A stretch of 60,955 nt of DNA, from the NCBI GenBank assembly GCA_030609325.1, contig JAUWCL010000019.1:1-60955 (forward strand), read 5' to 3'. Shown here piece after piece: positions 1 through 9,080 of this stretch. The notes below the pieces were generated by a model. The model was not told the origin of the DNA and ran no database searches. It saw only the letters and a list, made by a program, of their open reading frames with translations. Both the position numbers and the translations under genes were made by a program. The stretch's first letter is position 1; each line of letters begins with the position of its first letter. The stretch comes from Candidatus Krumholzibacteriota bacterium. GTDB lineage: Bacteria; Krumholzibacteriota; Krumholzibacteriia; Krumholzibacteriales; Krumholzibacteriaceae.

Positions 1-354
1 TGGGTTACGACTCGGAGGGCGCAAGCATACAGCATGCTCGACGTGCTTACAGACGCAGCGATTCCGGATGTAGAGAGCTTCTTTTCCCTCTACAACCCGA
101 CACCAAACCCGTGCCATACCTCGACCTGCATCGAGTGGGCAATGCCCAGCGATGCCAATGTTCGTCTCCAGATCTTCGACGTGGCGGGCCGCCTCGTGGC
201 AACACTCGTCGACACGAGGAAGACAGCCGGGAGGCATGGAGTTGTCTGGGACGGCATAGACCAGCACGGAAACAAGGTTACATCTGGAGTCTACTTCGCC
301 CGTATCGCGTCTGGGAAATGGTCCCCCATGCGCAAGATTATTCTCTTGCGGTAG
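1..354 (+). CDS. C-terminal part of an exported protein with a FlgD-like sorting domain (5' end outside window)
   Basis: The frame is open from base 1 to a TAG at 352-354, so only the last 117 codons of a larger protein are seen. The last ~85 residues form a FlgD-like (FlgD Ig-like / T9SS-type) C-terminal domain: NPTPNPC, then IFDVAGRLVATLVD, then VVWDGIDQHG, then SGVYFARI, closing with KIILLR. In FCB bacteria such domains end large secreted enzymes and adhesins and act as a sorting or anchoring module. The catalytic or binding part lies upstream of the window, so function cannot be named. The same kind of tail ends the GH13 gene at 54998-57487. The following ~195 bases hold no convincing gene. 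Confidence 0.8.
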   Translation, partial: WVTTRRAQAYSMLDVLTDAAIPDVESFFSLYNPTPNPCHTSTCIEWAMPSDANVRLQIFDVAGRLVATLVDTRKTAGRHGVVWDGIDQHGNKVTSGVYFARIASGKWSPMRKIILLR

Positions 355-549
355 AAAGATATATTGTGGCTACACCCGCCCATAATCCCTTGTTCGCTTG
401 GGGAGGGCGTGGTAGAATGATCATAAATCTTAACGTCCCCAAATGGATTTCCCGAACGTGAAGCCGGGAAACCGCATTTTAGAGATAATTCTCGCCACAA
501 ATCGCAAGTAGATTCGGGGACTTAGATCTAGATAATCGGATGGTAAACC

Positions 550-1650
550 ATGAGGATATCTTTAGGTCAAAGAGATTTCATGGATAGAATAAAACTTCCA
601 AAAAGAGTGATGCTTCCGTCACTTGCTGTTGTTCTTGTCGTCCTGCTTCTGTCGCCTATCAAGGTCCCCTATGCAGTCAAAGTGCCAGGGAAGATAATAC
701 CTGCCCAGGAATGGGTGCTGGAAAGAGGCGTGGACGGTCGCCTGATTTCCTGTTTGCGAGATTACATGAAAGGGGCCACAAAATCGTATTCTGTGACACA
801 ATTTGAACGGGGAGATGCAATGAGTTTCACGCTTTCCCCGTCAATTGCTCAAGATGCCTTTATATCGACTGATGATACAATTGGGTGGGTCTATTCCAAT
901 GACCTAGAACATCGCTTGACCGAGCTTAGAGGAGAGCTGTCGATTACCGAGGCATCCTTGAAATCGCTAAGAACCGGCGAGAAACAATCTATCCTCCATG
1001 AAACAAAACAGCTTTTGATCTACGCAAGGAAACAGGTTGAAGAACATCAGAAAATAGTGGAGCGTCAGTCTGTTTTATACGCATATAAAATTATTACGAA
1101 AGAAGAATTCGAACAAGTTGAAGGCGAGGCCGCACTGTTAAGCATCAATGTCGCTGTTGCCGAAGCGCGGGTGGAATCTGCCAGAAGCGGCGAAAAGCCG
1201 GAAGAACTGGAAATTGTTCAGTCACGCATCGATGCACTCGAGGGAGAGATGGCGGCCCTCCAGAAACGGCTTGAAATGTTCACAGTTTCATCCCCGATTT
1301 CAGGATATATCACAGCGGGGTTTTCAGGAGATACCCTTCTGATCGTTTCAGATACAACGAATTACGTAATCTTTTTGCCGATAATGTGGCACGAAAAGCA
1401 GTATGTCTCCTTGCACCAGGAATTGGAATTCAGCATATTGAAAATATCCGGGGACGGCTCTGGTGAACTGATCAATATCGAAAACCACGTCCATTACTTG
1501 AGGGGTGAGCCGGTAGTGTTGGCTACTGCGCTGGTAAAATTCGATTCGCTGCCTGTATTCTCTGGAATGATAGCGCAGTGTGTGATTAATTGCCAACCGG
1601 TCACCCTGTTCGAATACTTAAAAAGGAAGATCAAGACTTTAGTGGCATAG
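550..1650 (+). CDS. HlyD-like periplasmic adaptor (membrane fusion) protein
   Basis: The 366-residue protein has one N-terminal membrane segment (about residues 21-37), then the first half of a barrel-sandwich (lipoyl-like) domain (KVPGKIIP, GVDGRLI), a long charged coiled-coil hairpin (about 115-240) and the second half-motif (SSPISGYITAG), followed by a beta-barrel-like region. This order is that of HlyD/EmrA-type adaptors, which link an inner-membrane partner to the outer membrane. No ABC, MFS or RND transporter is next to it. Instead it is followed at once by VTC-domain and DUF4956 genes, so it probably works with them. The start could also be the ATG at 580. The three genes are clearly more A+T-rich than their neighbours, which suggests acquisition by transfer. 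Confidence 0.75.
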   Translation: MRISLGQRDFMDRIKLPKRVMLPSLAVVLVVLLLSPIKVPYAVKVPGKIIPAQEWVLERGVDGRLISCLRDYMKGATKSYSVTQFERGDAMSFTLSPSIAQDAFISTDDTIGWVYSNDLEHRLTELRGELSITEASLKSLRTGEKQSILHETKQLLIYARKQVEEHQKIVERQSVLYAYKIITKEEFEQVEGEAALLSINVAVAEARVESARSGEKPEELEIVQSRIDALEGEMAALQKRLEMFTVSSPISGYITAGFSGDTLLIVSDTTNYVIFLPIMWHEKQYVSLHQELEFSILKISGDGSGELINIENHVHYLRGEPVVLATALVKFDSLPVFSGMIAQCVINCQPVTLFEYLKRKIKTLVA

Positions 1651-1652
1651 AA

Positions 1653-2471
1653 ATGTACTCTTTACGATTGGAATATAAATATCTGGTCCCCAAAGATTTG
1701 GTAGGGGATATCCGCTCGGCGATGCGGCCGTTCGTTGAAATCGACACTTTTGCAGACCGCAGAGACGTCAAGGAATACACTGTCCGGAGTATATATTTCG
1801 ATACACTCAAGTACGATTGTTACTTCGATAAATTAGAGGGGATAAAGACACGAAAAAAATTCAGAATTCGTGGTTATAACCACCCGGATAGCGACAGTAT
1901 AGTATTTCTGGAAATTAAACGGAAGTATCTTAACTATATCGAGAAAAGCAGGGCACCTTTATACAAGAACAATATCGATCAACTTTTCCTCACCAAGGAT
2001 ATGGATAAATATATCATATCGTTGAACGGAAACGGGGAAGAGCAGGATAATGCTCGCCGTTTCCTATATAACTTCTACAAAAAATCGTTACGACCGACTA
2101 TTTTAATTGTATATGAAAGGGAAGCTTTCTACGGGAAATTCAATAAACATTTACGCTTGACCTTCGATAAATATCTGCGCAGTACTATCTATCCCTCATT
2201 GGATCAGCTCTTCAAAGAAGACAAGACCAAGCATGCTATGCCCAAGTATTTCATCTTAGAGGTAAAATTCTACAACGGCCTGCCTGCCTGGATAAGAAAC
2301 ATTGTCAGAACGTATGACCTTCATCGAATGGCACTCTCGAAATATACAATATCCCTGGATTCTCACAGAGATAAAAAGACGAGCTTAAGAATGCTGTCGA
2401 CCCCATTACTTCAAAATATTCATTGGACCAATCATTTAAATAGGGCTGACGATATAAAGCAATCCGTTTAA
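1653..2471 (+). CDS. VTC-domain protein (polyphosphate polymerase domain)
   Basis: The product is a 272-residue protein of the VTC/CYTH-like triphosphate-tunnel superfamily, whose eukaryotic member Vtc4 makes polyphosphate from ATP. Tunnel signatures appear in order: EYKYLVP near the N-terminus, SIYFDT, KTRKKFRIRGY, FLEIKRK, RPTILIVYEREAF, LRLTFDKYLRS, FILEVKFYNGLP and a final SKYTISLD. The basic and acidic residues expected to line the tunnel are therefore present. The ATG at 1653 is chosen because it lies 2 bases after the adaptor stop and gives the family's usual N-terminus; a longer frame from 1590 would overlap the adaptor. Pairing of VTC and DUF4956 genes recurs in bacteria. Polymerase activity itself is inferred from the family. 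Confidence 0.88.
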   Translation: MYSLRLEYKYLVPKDLVGDIRSAMRPFVEIDTFADRRDVKEYTVRSIYFDTLKYDCYFDKLEGIKTRKKFRIRGYNHPDSDSIVFLEIKRKYLNYIEKSRAPLYKNNIDQLFLTKDMDKYIISLNGNGEEQDNARRFLYNFYKKSLRPTILIVYEREAFYGKFNKHLRLTFDKYLRSTIYPSLDQLFKEDKTKHAMPKYFILEVKFYNGLPAWIRNIVRTYDLHRMALSKYTISLDSHRDKKTSLRMLSTPLLQNIHWTNHLNRADDIKQSV

Positions 2472-2482
2472 ATGGAATCAAT

Positions 2483-3157
2483 ATGCTAGAGGATATTCAG
2501 AATGTACTCGGGTTTTCAACCTCAACGGGAGAGGTTGTTGGAAATCTGTGTGTCGCTCTCTCATGCGGCTACTTTATTTCACTGATTTACCGGTTCACAT
2601 ATAAAGGTCCGGGGTATTCTGTATCTTTTGCACACTCGATCATTCTATTATCGATGATCACATCTGTCGTCATTATCGTCATCGGGAACAACCTGGCTCG
2701 GGCGTTCGGTCTGGTTGGTGCCATGTCGATAGTGCGTTTTCGAACCGCCGTTAAAGAGACGCGGGATATCGTTTTTATATTCTTCGGGTTGACTATCGGG
2801 ATGGCGGCGGGAGTGGGATTACATAAACTTGCCGTTATCTGCACTCTTTTCATCGGAATGGTTCTATTCCTTTTCTCAAAATATTCCCTTACAGAATCCC
2901 GGCAGAAGGAATACCTCCTTCAGTTCTCTTCCACGCAAAACGGATCAAAGTCACCCCCCTATATTCCCGTAATGGATAAATATTGCAGTCACCACAAGGT
3001 GATCAACGTAAAATCTGTCGGGGAAGATGATATGTTGGAGCTCTCCTATTACGTGAAGCTTAAAGATCTAGAGAATAGTAGCGAGTTCACGAGCGAGTTG
3101 CAAAAAGTCAAAGGTGTTCAATACATCAATTTGTTCTTCGACGAAGAACAATTTTAA
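2483..3157 (+). CDS. DUF4956 membrane protein
   Basis: This 224-residue protein has about four hydrophobic segments in residues 20-135 and a soluble C-terminal ~80 residues. The family hallmark, GAMSIVRFRTAVKETRD followed by IFFGLTIGMAAGVG, lies at about residues 78-113. The C-terminal part (ELSYYVKLKDL, VKGVQYINLFF) resembles a small ACT-like fold. It starts 11 bases after the VTC gene and closes the cassette. DUF4956 proteins often sit beside VTC proteins; the biochemical role is unknown, but a membrane partner for polyphosphate synthesis or transport is a fair inference. Its A+T-rich codon use matches the two genes before it. Confidence 0.85.
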   Translation: MLEDIQNVLGFSTSTGEVVGNLCVALSCGYFISLIYRFTYKGPGYSVSFAHSIILLSMITSVVIIVIGNNLARAFGLVGAMSIVRFRTAVKETRDIVFIFFGLTIGMAAGVGLHKLAVICTLFIGMVLFLFSKYSLTESRQKEYLLQFSSTQNGSKSPPYIPVMDKYCSHHKVINVKSVGEDDMLELSYYVKLKDLENSSEFTSELQKVKGVQYINLFFDEEQF

Positions 3158-3222
3158 TGGACAGGCTTTCCCGGTTAGTGTCTTCCTGTTTTCAATTGCA
3201 CCATAATGAATTTTCGACGAGG

Positions 3223-4950
3223 TTACTCTGTTTCGAGAATCGGCATGACGGACGCCGACGTATCGGGAGAAGAAATCTCACCTACCAGGCTTTCTTCGTC
3301 CAGGAGCGCGCGCCGAATCGCGTACCAGTCGCACCTCGGATACATTGAACCGATGGCTATCTTCGTGCACGAATCCTCCATGCTGCTGGGAAAGACACCG
3401 AGGAACAGTTCGATGATCTTCGCGTGGTCTATTACCACGTCTATTCCCTCGTCCCGGAGATATTCGCCGAGATTGCCGGATTCGAGCGCAAAGAACGCGT
3501 CGCGGTTGACTTTACCGTCGAGGTTGATGACCTGTCTGTTGCACAGGTATCCGATGGTGCCGCATTGAAAAACGCCAAGTATCTCCCCTTCTTCAGTGTT
3601 CGCTTCTATCCACTGCGCGATATCGTAATACGGATATACCGGGTGCGAGCGAAATGCCTGCGAATACGAAAAGAACGAGAAGAGGAACAAATATACCGCG
3701 GATGCAGCGACGGCCGCCCTTCTCACCGTGACGGACCTGGCTCGCAGCCAGTCGAATCCGTCCTGAAGGAAGAATGCGAAGTATATGCACGCGATCAGGT
3801 ATACCGGAAAGAAGTAGCGAAGGAAAAAGAAGGAGCCGAATATATAGATCGAATACGAGAGCATGAGCAGGCCGGAGTATATAAGGAGGAAATTTACCTC
3901 TCCCCTCCTGGACCTCTCCTCGTCCCGGCGCCATATGAACACCGCGATTCCTGCGCCGATGAGTAGCAGAAATCCGGCGATGTTGCTGATGATCCTGAAT
4001 GCAGCGCCCGTGCCAAGCATGGAATCGAGCCTTTCCGCGGAGCGGAAAAGGACCTGTACGGGCGGGATGACCTTGAGAGACGATACTGCGTGCTCGAAAT
4101 GAACCCAGATAAACGAGATATCGGGGCCGCAGAAGGCGAGTGACTCCTCTCCGAATCCAAAATACGAGGCGTAGGCCATGGACAGGAACCGCGTCGCCCT
4201 GCCGCTGTCCTGGATGATACTGCCGCTCTCGATGATATTGAAGAGGAACCACGGCCCGTAGAATATTACGACTCCTGCCGGCACCAGAGCCATTCTTGCC
4301 AGTATCCTCGATGACGCTCCCCTTCTTCGCAGCACGAGAAAGTAGTCCGGTACCACGACAAGGGCGAGGAATGCGCCGTCGATCCTCGAAAGGATACATA
4401 GGCCTAGCAGCAGGCCGAGGGCGAAGAACCGCGAGGCCTGAGGGTCATCCTCTCCCCTTATTCTCTCGAGATAATACCAGACGCTTGCTACGATCATGAA
4501 GGAGGCTATCGCCGTCTCCAGGCCGTTCGCCGTCTGCCTTGTCACGATAGGCGAAAAGGCCCAGATCATGGCGGCGGCGAGCGAAGCGGAGAATCCGACA
4601 TACCTTTTAGCGATCTTGTAGAGCAGATACGCAGTCATGCCGGTAAAAACAGCAAGCAGGGAAAGCGCGATATGTATCGGCAGGGCTGGGTCACCGCCCG
4701 TGATCATGAAGACCGGGACGAGCAGGAATACGTAGAGCGGCTGAAATCCGGTAGTCGGGTGGACTCCGTCGAACGTCATCCCGTCGCCTTCGGCAATGTT
4801 GCGGGCTATCTGGAAGGCGTAAAAGCTGTCGTCGTATAGATAGCCGTTCCTTGCGAGCGTGGAGAAATCCTGCCACGCCACGGCCATATGGAAGGCCACG
4901 ATGACAAAAAGCACGCAGACCGCGAGCGTGTTACGTCTTTTATCTGACAT
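3223..4950 (-). CDS. Polytopic GT-C-type glycosyltransferase-like protein (GT39/ArnT-like)
   Basis: The 575-residue protein has roughly ten to twelve membrane spans. After the first span comes the first periplasmic loop with DDSFYAFQIARNIAEG and HPTTGFQPLY, which matches the acidic-pair loop of GT-C lipid-linked sugar transferases (GT39/PMT, ArnT and related families). A soluble C-terminal part (about 470-575) includes EEGEILGVFQCGTIGYLCNRQVI-like sequence. It would transfer a sugar from a polyprenyl-phosphate donor at the outer face of the inner membrane; donor and acceptor cannot be read from the sequence. It lies alone behind a candidate promoter at 5020-5048. Confidence 0.72.
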   Translation of the reverse strand: MSDKRRNTLAVCVLFVIVAFHMAVAWQDFSTLARNGYLYDDSFYAFQIARNIAEGDGMTFDGVHPTTGFQPLYVFLLVPVFMITGGDPALPIHIALSLLAVFTGMTAYLLYKIAKRYVGFSASLAAAMIWAFSPIVTRQTANGLETAIASFMIVASVWYYLERIRGEDDPQASRFFALGLLLGLCILSRIDGAFLALVVVPDYFLVLRRRGASSRILARMALVPAGVVIFYGPWFLFNIIESGSIIQDSGRATRFLSMAYASYFGFGEESLAFCGPDISFIWVHFEHAVSSLKVIPPVQVLFRSAERLDSMLGTGAAFRIISNIAGFLLLIGAGIAVFIWRRDEERSRRGEVNFLLIYSGLLMLSYSIYIFGSFFFLRYFFPVYLIACIYFAFFLQDGFDWLRARSVTVRRAAVAASAVYLFLFSFFSYSQAFRSHPVYPYYDIAQWIEANTEEGEILGVFQCGTIGYLCNRQVINLDGKVNRDAFFALESGNLGEYLRDEGIDVVIDHAKIIELFLGVFPSSMEDSCTKIAIGSMYPRCDWYAIRRALLDEESLVGEISSPDTSASVMPILETE

Positions 4951-5019
4951 GATTCGCGCAGGTTCGTTATCTGAAGATGATTTTGCGAATTTCTTTCATT
5001 TATAAGAACTTAGACATTA

Positions 5020-5048
5020 AATGTACAACAATGGCCGACAGAAGTCAA
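5020..5048 (-). promoter_or_regulatory. Candidate sigma-70 promoter for the gene at 3223-4950
   Basis: On the minus strand the sequence reads TTGACT (5048-5043), a 17-base spacer, then TACATT (5025-5020). Box quality and spacing fit a housekeeping promoter about 70 bases upstream of the ATG at 4950. The region 4951-5149 holds no gene. Confidence 0.45.
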
Positions 5049-5149
5049 CGGCGGCTTCTAAAGCGTTCAGGGACGGGTATCTGCACGGATATTTCAATGC
5101 AGGAAGAGGAACTGCGGGGTTTTTAAATTCGTTTATAATTGACGTCGGA

Positions 5150-7189
5150 TCAGCGGAATTCGATCAGGATGTCGCTCTCTCCATTGGGCTCGAGAATAAT
5201 GAAAGGTACGGGGTCGTCCATATGCTGCTCCCTCGACAGCACCGCGGGGGACTCGACATGCAGGCCACCGTCCCAGTGATAGGGCAGCAGCACTCTCCTG
5301 GGCAGGTTACCTCCCTCATCCCGGCTCAGTGTGACTTCGATCCGTCCGTACGAGGAACGGATCGAAATACCGCGCTCCTCCAGGGATCTGCCGGCCTGTT
5401 CGACCTCCCAGAGAGAGAAATGCCTCGATCTCCATACCGGGTCGCGATCGAGTATTCCATCAATGTATTCGCGGCAATCGGGTGTAGAAGTCAGGATCCA
5501 TCGTATGTTGTACAGATGGATATATCTCCAAAACATATCCGGTCCCATATCCGGCAGGGACTTCCCCATCGCCCGGCACATGTGGAAATTGGTGAAGTTG
5601 TGTCTGATGAAGGCCCAGGGGTACGGTCCGCCGATCTGCTCCACGCCGGTGAACTGGGGTATCATAGCAGACAGAAAACTGTCCCCGAAATTCCAGGCGG
5701 GGCCGTCCTCCATCATCAGCCTGCCCGAAGGCCCTGTGTGCTCCACGAGCGCGCCGATGAGTTTCTCTACTTCAGGCGTGAAGGTCGTGCTCAGGGTGTG
5801 GCGATAATATGCCCTGGAAGCGAGTAGCGCGAATACAGGTGAGCTGACGAGCAAAACTATCAGGACGGCAGTTCTCACCGCTCTGTATATAGACCTCGAA
5901 GTGATGACATCCTTCGCTCCCCTGAACAGCAACGCAAGGCCGGCGCCTGACAGAGGCGCCATGAATATCAGCGCTGGTACGAGGAATCTTCCCGGTTCCA
6001 TCTGGTCGAATATCGGTATGTAGATCCCGAACGCGGCGATGATCAGCATAAAGAGGCTCCCTGCAGCGGGGGCAGCCATCTCTTTTGATCTTCCGCTCCG
6101 GATAAGATGGACGAGTCCCGTTATCGACAGGGCGACGAGCAGGAGCGCCGGCAGATTGCCCGGCTTGACGAAGATCTCCAGTAGACCCTTTACAGCGTCT
6201 ATCTGAAAGAAGGTCTCCGAGGGGATCTTTATATCGAGATACCTGAAGAACGGGACTAGCCAAACAGCATTTACCGCAATCACCAGAAGGCACCAGGCAA
6301 CGAGTCTCGCGAGCAGCCTCAGCGCCCACTTCCGATGTTTCTCTCCCGCGGGAACGACTCGCCGCTCCATGAAAAATAGCGCGAGAAAAGGAACGGGAAG
6401 AAGGATGACTGCGGTTGGATGTATCAGGAAAGCTAGCGGCCCGATGATCCAGAATTTCCTTATCCTCTCCTCACGTAGAAATGATCTGAAAAGGCCGGCT
6501 ATGTAGACCGACAGATGTGATACGGTCAGGAAGGAGAACATCCCCGCGAACCGGAATTCCCCTACATACGGTCTCCCCCAGTGCCAGAAAGCGAGCAGAA
6601 CGAGCGTGGACAGTACCGATTCCTCGAAATCGAATCCAAGCCGCCTGCTGCCCGCGTATATTGTAAACACAAGCAGCAGATAACCAGTAAGGATGAAGAA
6701 CTTGTACGACATTGCCGTATCGAGCAAACCGGGGAGCGAACACCACAGCTCGACTCCCTTGGAGTCTATGTCGAATACCGTTCCGCCGGGGTATCCCGCC
6801 ATGAAGTACGGATCGTATGTGTGCAGCCTGTACGATTCCCGAAAGACCTCTTTCGCCCTGACCACCTGTTGATAGTGAAGTGCATGATCGAGCGACAGCA
6901 CAGGCCTGGAGTTGATGATATCCTCGGGCGGAAAGAAGAATAGCGTTGCTATGAGGTGAGCTCCGAATATCACAGCGATGACCGTATTTCTGCGTTCACC
7001 GCCGATCAGCCTGATCAGTGGTCGTATGGCTGCTATAACCGCTGCGGAAAGGAACAGTATGGATTGAATCGTGATTGCCCCTGTTCCGAAGCCTCTCAGC
7101 GTAGCCGTTAAGCCGAGAATCATGGAAATGACGAGCAGAACCAAGTCGGAATTTCTAATATTTGCCGGTGCTTGATGTCCAGTTTTCAT
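5150..7189 (-). CDS. Large polytopic membrane protein, GT-C-like (PTPS-related membrane family)
   Basis: The protein of about 679 residues has some twelve membrane spans in the first 500 residues and a soluble C-terminal domain. The first large loop has SLDHALHYQQV and YDPYFMAGYPGG, as in the membrane family annotated as 6-pyruvoyl-tetrahydropterin synthase-related, thought to be GT-C-like transferases. The C-terminal part has SGRLMMEDGPAWNFGD and IRWILTSTPDCREYI, typical of the lumenal domain in these proteins. Start choice is uncertain: the ATG at 7189 precedes the first membrane segment, but ATG 7258 or TTG 7264 are in frame, and none has a strong ribosome site. It is the last gene of a run that begins near 14036. 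Substrate unknown. Confidence 0.62.
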   Translation of the reverse strand: MKTGHQAPANIRNSDLVLLVISMILGLTATLRGFGTGAITIQSILFLSAAVIAAIRPLIRLIGGERRNTVIAVIFGAHLIATLFFFPPEDIINSRPVLSLDHALHYQQVVRAKEVFRESYRLHTYDPYFMAGYPGGTVFDIDSKGVELWCSLPGLLDTAMSYKFFILTGYLLLVFTIYAGSRRLGFDFEESVLSTLVLLAFWHWGRPYVGEFRFAGMFSFLTVSHLSVYIAGLFRSFLREERIRKFWIIGPLAFLIHPTAVILLPVPFLALFFMERRVVPAGEKHRKWALRLLARLVAWCLLVIAVNAVWLVPFFRYLDIKIPSETFFQIDAVKGLLEIFVKPGNLPALLLVALSITGLVHLIRSGRSKEMAAPAAGSLFMLIIAAFGIYIPIFDQMEPGRFLVPALIFMAPLSGAGLALLFRGAKDVITSRSIYRAVRTAVLIVLLVSSPVFALLASRAYYRHTLSTTFTPEVEKLIGALVEHTGPSGRLMMEDGPAWNFGDSFLSAMIPQFTGVEQIGGPYPWAFIRHNFTNFHMCRAMGKSLPDMGPDMFWRYIHLYNIRWILTSTPDCREYIDGILDRDPVWRSRHFSLWEVEQAGRSLEERGISIRSSYGRIEVTLSRDEGGNLPRRVLLPYHWDGGLHVESPAVLSREQHMDDPVPFIILEPNGESDILIEFR

Positions 7190-7276
7190 TTCAGATCTGA
7201 TTCTGACGGCACGATTAACCAAGTATAGAGAGGTGATTGTACATCTTTTTAGTGGCATTCTCAAGACCAGCCATCA

Positions 7277-8290
7277 CTATACCGATTCCCGTCCGTATAT
7301 GAGACTCTTCTCAGTGGCGCCTCCGAGAAGAAGCCACAGGAAGAACGGTCCGCCGAGCAGGGCCGTAATGACCCCCACAGGAATCTCTGCCGGAGCGATA
7401 ACCGTCCGCGCCAGGGTATCGCACAGCACGAGAAACGTTCCGCCGAAGAGGAATGACGCCGGCGCGAGCCTCGCATGTCTCTCTCCGACTATCAACCTGC
7501 AGATGTGAGGGGCCATCATGCCGACGAACGCAATCGGTCCGCATACGGATACAACGCCTCCGACAAGGAGCGAGGCCGCTATGAATATGCGTCTCCTCGT
7601 CCTCTTCACTTCCACTCCCCTGCCGGCAGCTATATCGTCGCCGAGTGAGAGAAGGTCGAGTTCCCGGAGACTGGCGAATACGATCGAGACTCCGGCAGCC
7701 ATGAATGGAACGAGTGTCCAGATACTCGAGTATCCGATCGTCTCTACCCCTCCCATCAGCCATCTCACTATCCTGAACGACTGCGTGAAATCACTCATGT
7801 ACTGCATAAAAAGAATGAGGCTGGAGAAAAAGAAATTGATCGCTACTCCGGCGATAAGCATCGTCGCGGTCGAGAATCCCCGCCTTACCTTCGTAAGGCC
7901 GTATACGAGCGCTATCGAGACGGCCGCCCAGAAGAAGGCGCTGATGGATTGTCCGGACAGCCAGGCCATTCCGAAGGCCAGGCCCAGCTTCATATAGAGC
8001 GCCGCTCCGAATGCGGCGCCGCTCGAGACCCCGAGCGTGAACGGGGTAGCGAGCGGATTTCTGAACACCGCCTGGAATGCCATCCCGCTGAGAGCGAGCG
8101 ATGCTCCGGCGATAAAACCTACGAGCACCCTCGGCACGCGTATCCGCCAGAAGATCTCTCTGACAACGCTTTCGCCTTCCATCATCGCGGCGGGCGTTAT
8201 CCTTTCGATGCCGATGAACGGTGCGATCAGCAGCACTGCCGCAGCGGCCAGAAGTAACCCTGTCATCGTCATCTTCTCTTTAGCCGTCAT
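7277..8290 (-). CDS. FecCD/BtuC-family ABC transporter permease
   Basis: This 337-residue permease of the iron-siderophore/vitamin B12 importer family has about nine to ten spans. Family signatures are PRVLVGFIAGASLALSG and VFRNPLATPFTLGVSSGA in the first third, and GPIAFVGMMAPHICRLIVG with HARLAPAS near residue 265, the coupling region for the ATPase. The ATG at 8290 overlaps the end of the ATPase gene by 11 bases, so the two are translated together. No periplasmic binding-protein gene is in the window, so the substrate (ferric chelate, haem, cobalamin or other) cannot be named. Confidence 0.9.
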   Translation of the reverse strand: MTAKEKMTMTGLLLAAAAVLLIAPFIGIERITPAAMMEGESVVREIFWRIRVPRVLVGFIAGASLALSGMAFQAVFRNPLATPFTLGVSSGAAFGAALYMKLGLAFGMAWLSGQSISAFFWAAVSIALVYGLTKVRRGFSTATMLIAGVAINFFFSSLILFMQYMSDFTQSFRIVRWLMGGVETIGYSSIWTLVPFMAAGVSIVFASLRELDLLSLGDDIAAGRGVEVKRTRRRIFIAASLLVGGVVSVCGPIAFVGMMAPHICRLIVGERHARLAPASFLFGGTFLVLCDTLARTVIAPAEIPVGVITALLGGPFFLWLLLGGATEKSLIYGRESV

Positions 8291-9080
8291 ATTCGATCAC
8301 GTCCGGAACGATGATATCGCATCCGGCGTCCGGATGAGGGATGCAGTCAAATTCCCTCCTGTATATCTTCTCTAGGACACCTGACGAGATCAGGTCCACG
8401 GCAGCGCCGGAATACTCCAGCCTGCCCGAATCGAGGACCAGCACCCTTCCACTCGTAAGGATCGCCCTGTTGATGTCGTGGGTCACCATCAGCACCGTGG
8501 TCCCGAGTCTTCCATTGATCTCCCTGAGCAGACGCATGACACTTCGTTCGTGACCGGGATCGAGAAAGGCCGCCGGCTCGTCGAGGAGCATCATTTCCGC
8601 TCCCTGCGCCAGCGCGGCAGCGATCATCACGAGCTGTCTCTCTCCACCGCTGAGCCCTGCCATCCGCCTGTCTGCCAGAGCGTCGATGCCTGTGAGTTCC
8701 ATCGACTCTCTTACTGCCGATCTGTCGGAAGCGCGGCACGCAGTGAACGGGCTGAGGTAAGGATATCTTCCCGTCATGACGAATTCCTCGACTGTGAAAG
8801 GCAGATAGCGCGAGTCCGCCTGCGGGACATATGCGGCGTACGATGCCAGTTCCTTCTGCCCGAGCAAGTGCAGATCTATCCCGTTTATCCGGACGGCGCC
8901 TCCGTCGAACGGAAGTATCTTCATCAGGCACTTGAGCATGGTTGTCTTGCCCGCACCGTTCGGCCCGATAAGGGATACGAACTCCGCGCGCCCTACCGCG
9001 AAGGAGACCGAATCCAGTATCCGTTTCCTGCCTATCGAGCACCCGAGGGAACCGACCTCCAATATCGGCGATCCGGTCAT
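8280..9080 (-). CDS. FecE/BtuD-like ABC transporter ATP-binding protein
   Basis: The 266-residue ATPase pairs with the permease that follows. Walker A is GPNGAGKTT, the Q-loop region has YVPQADSRYLPFTVEEF, the signature is LSGGERQ and Walker B is MMLLDEPAAFLDPGH, followed by the switch histidine in VTHDINRA. The ATG at 9080 gives a 4-base ATGA overlap with the nitroreductase stop and the family's normal N-terminus; the reading frame runs further upstream without sense. The C-terminal 40 residues (IYRREFDCIPHPDAG) are as in iron-chelate ATPases. Confidence 0.9.
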   Translation of the reverse strand: MTGSPILEVGSLGCSIGRKRILDSVSFAVGRAEFVSLIGPNGAGKTTMLKCLMKILPFDGGAVRINGIDLHLLGQKELASYAAYVPQADSRYLPFTVEEFVMTGRYPYLSPFTACRASDRSAVRESMELTGIDALADRRMAGLSGGERQLVMIAAALAQGAEMMLLDEPAAFLDPGHERSVMRLLREINGRLGTTVLMVTHDINRAILTSGRVLVLDSGRLEYSGAAVDLISSGVLEKIYRREFDCIPHPDAGCDIIVPDVIEYDG

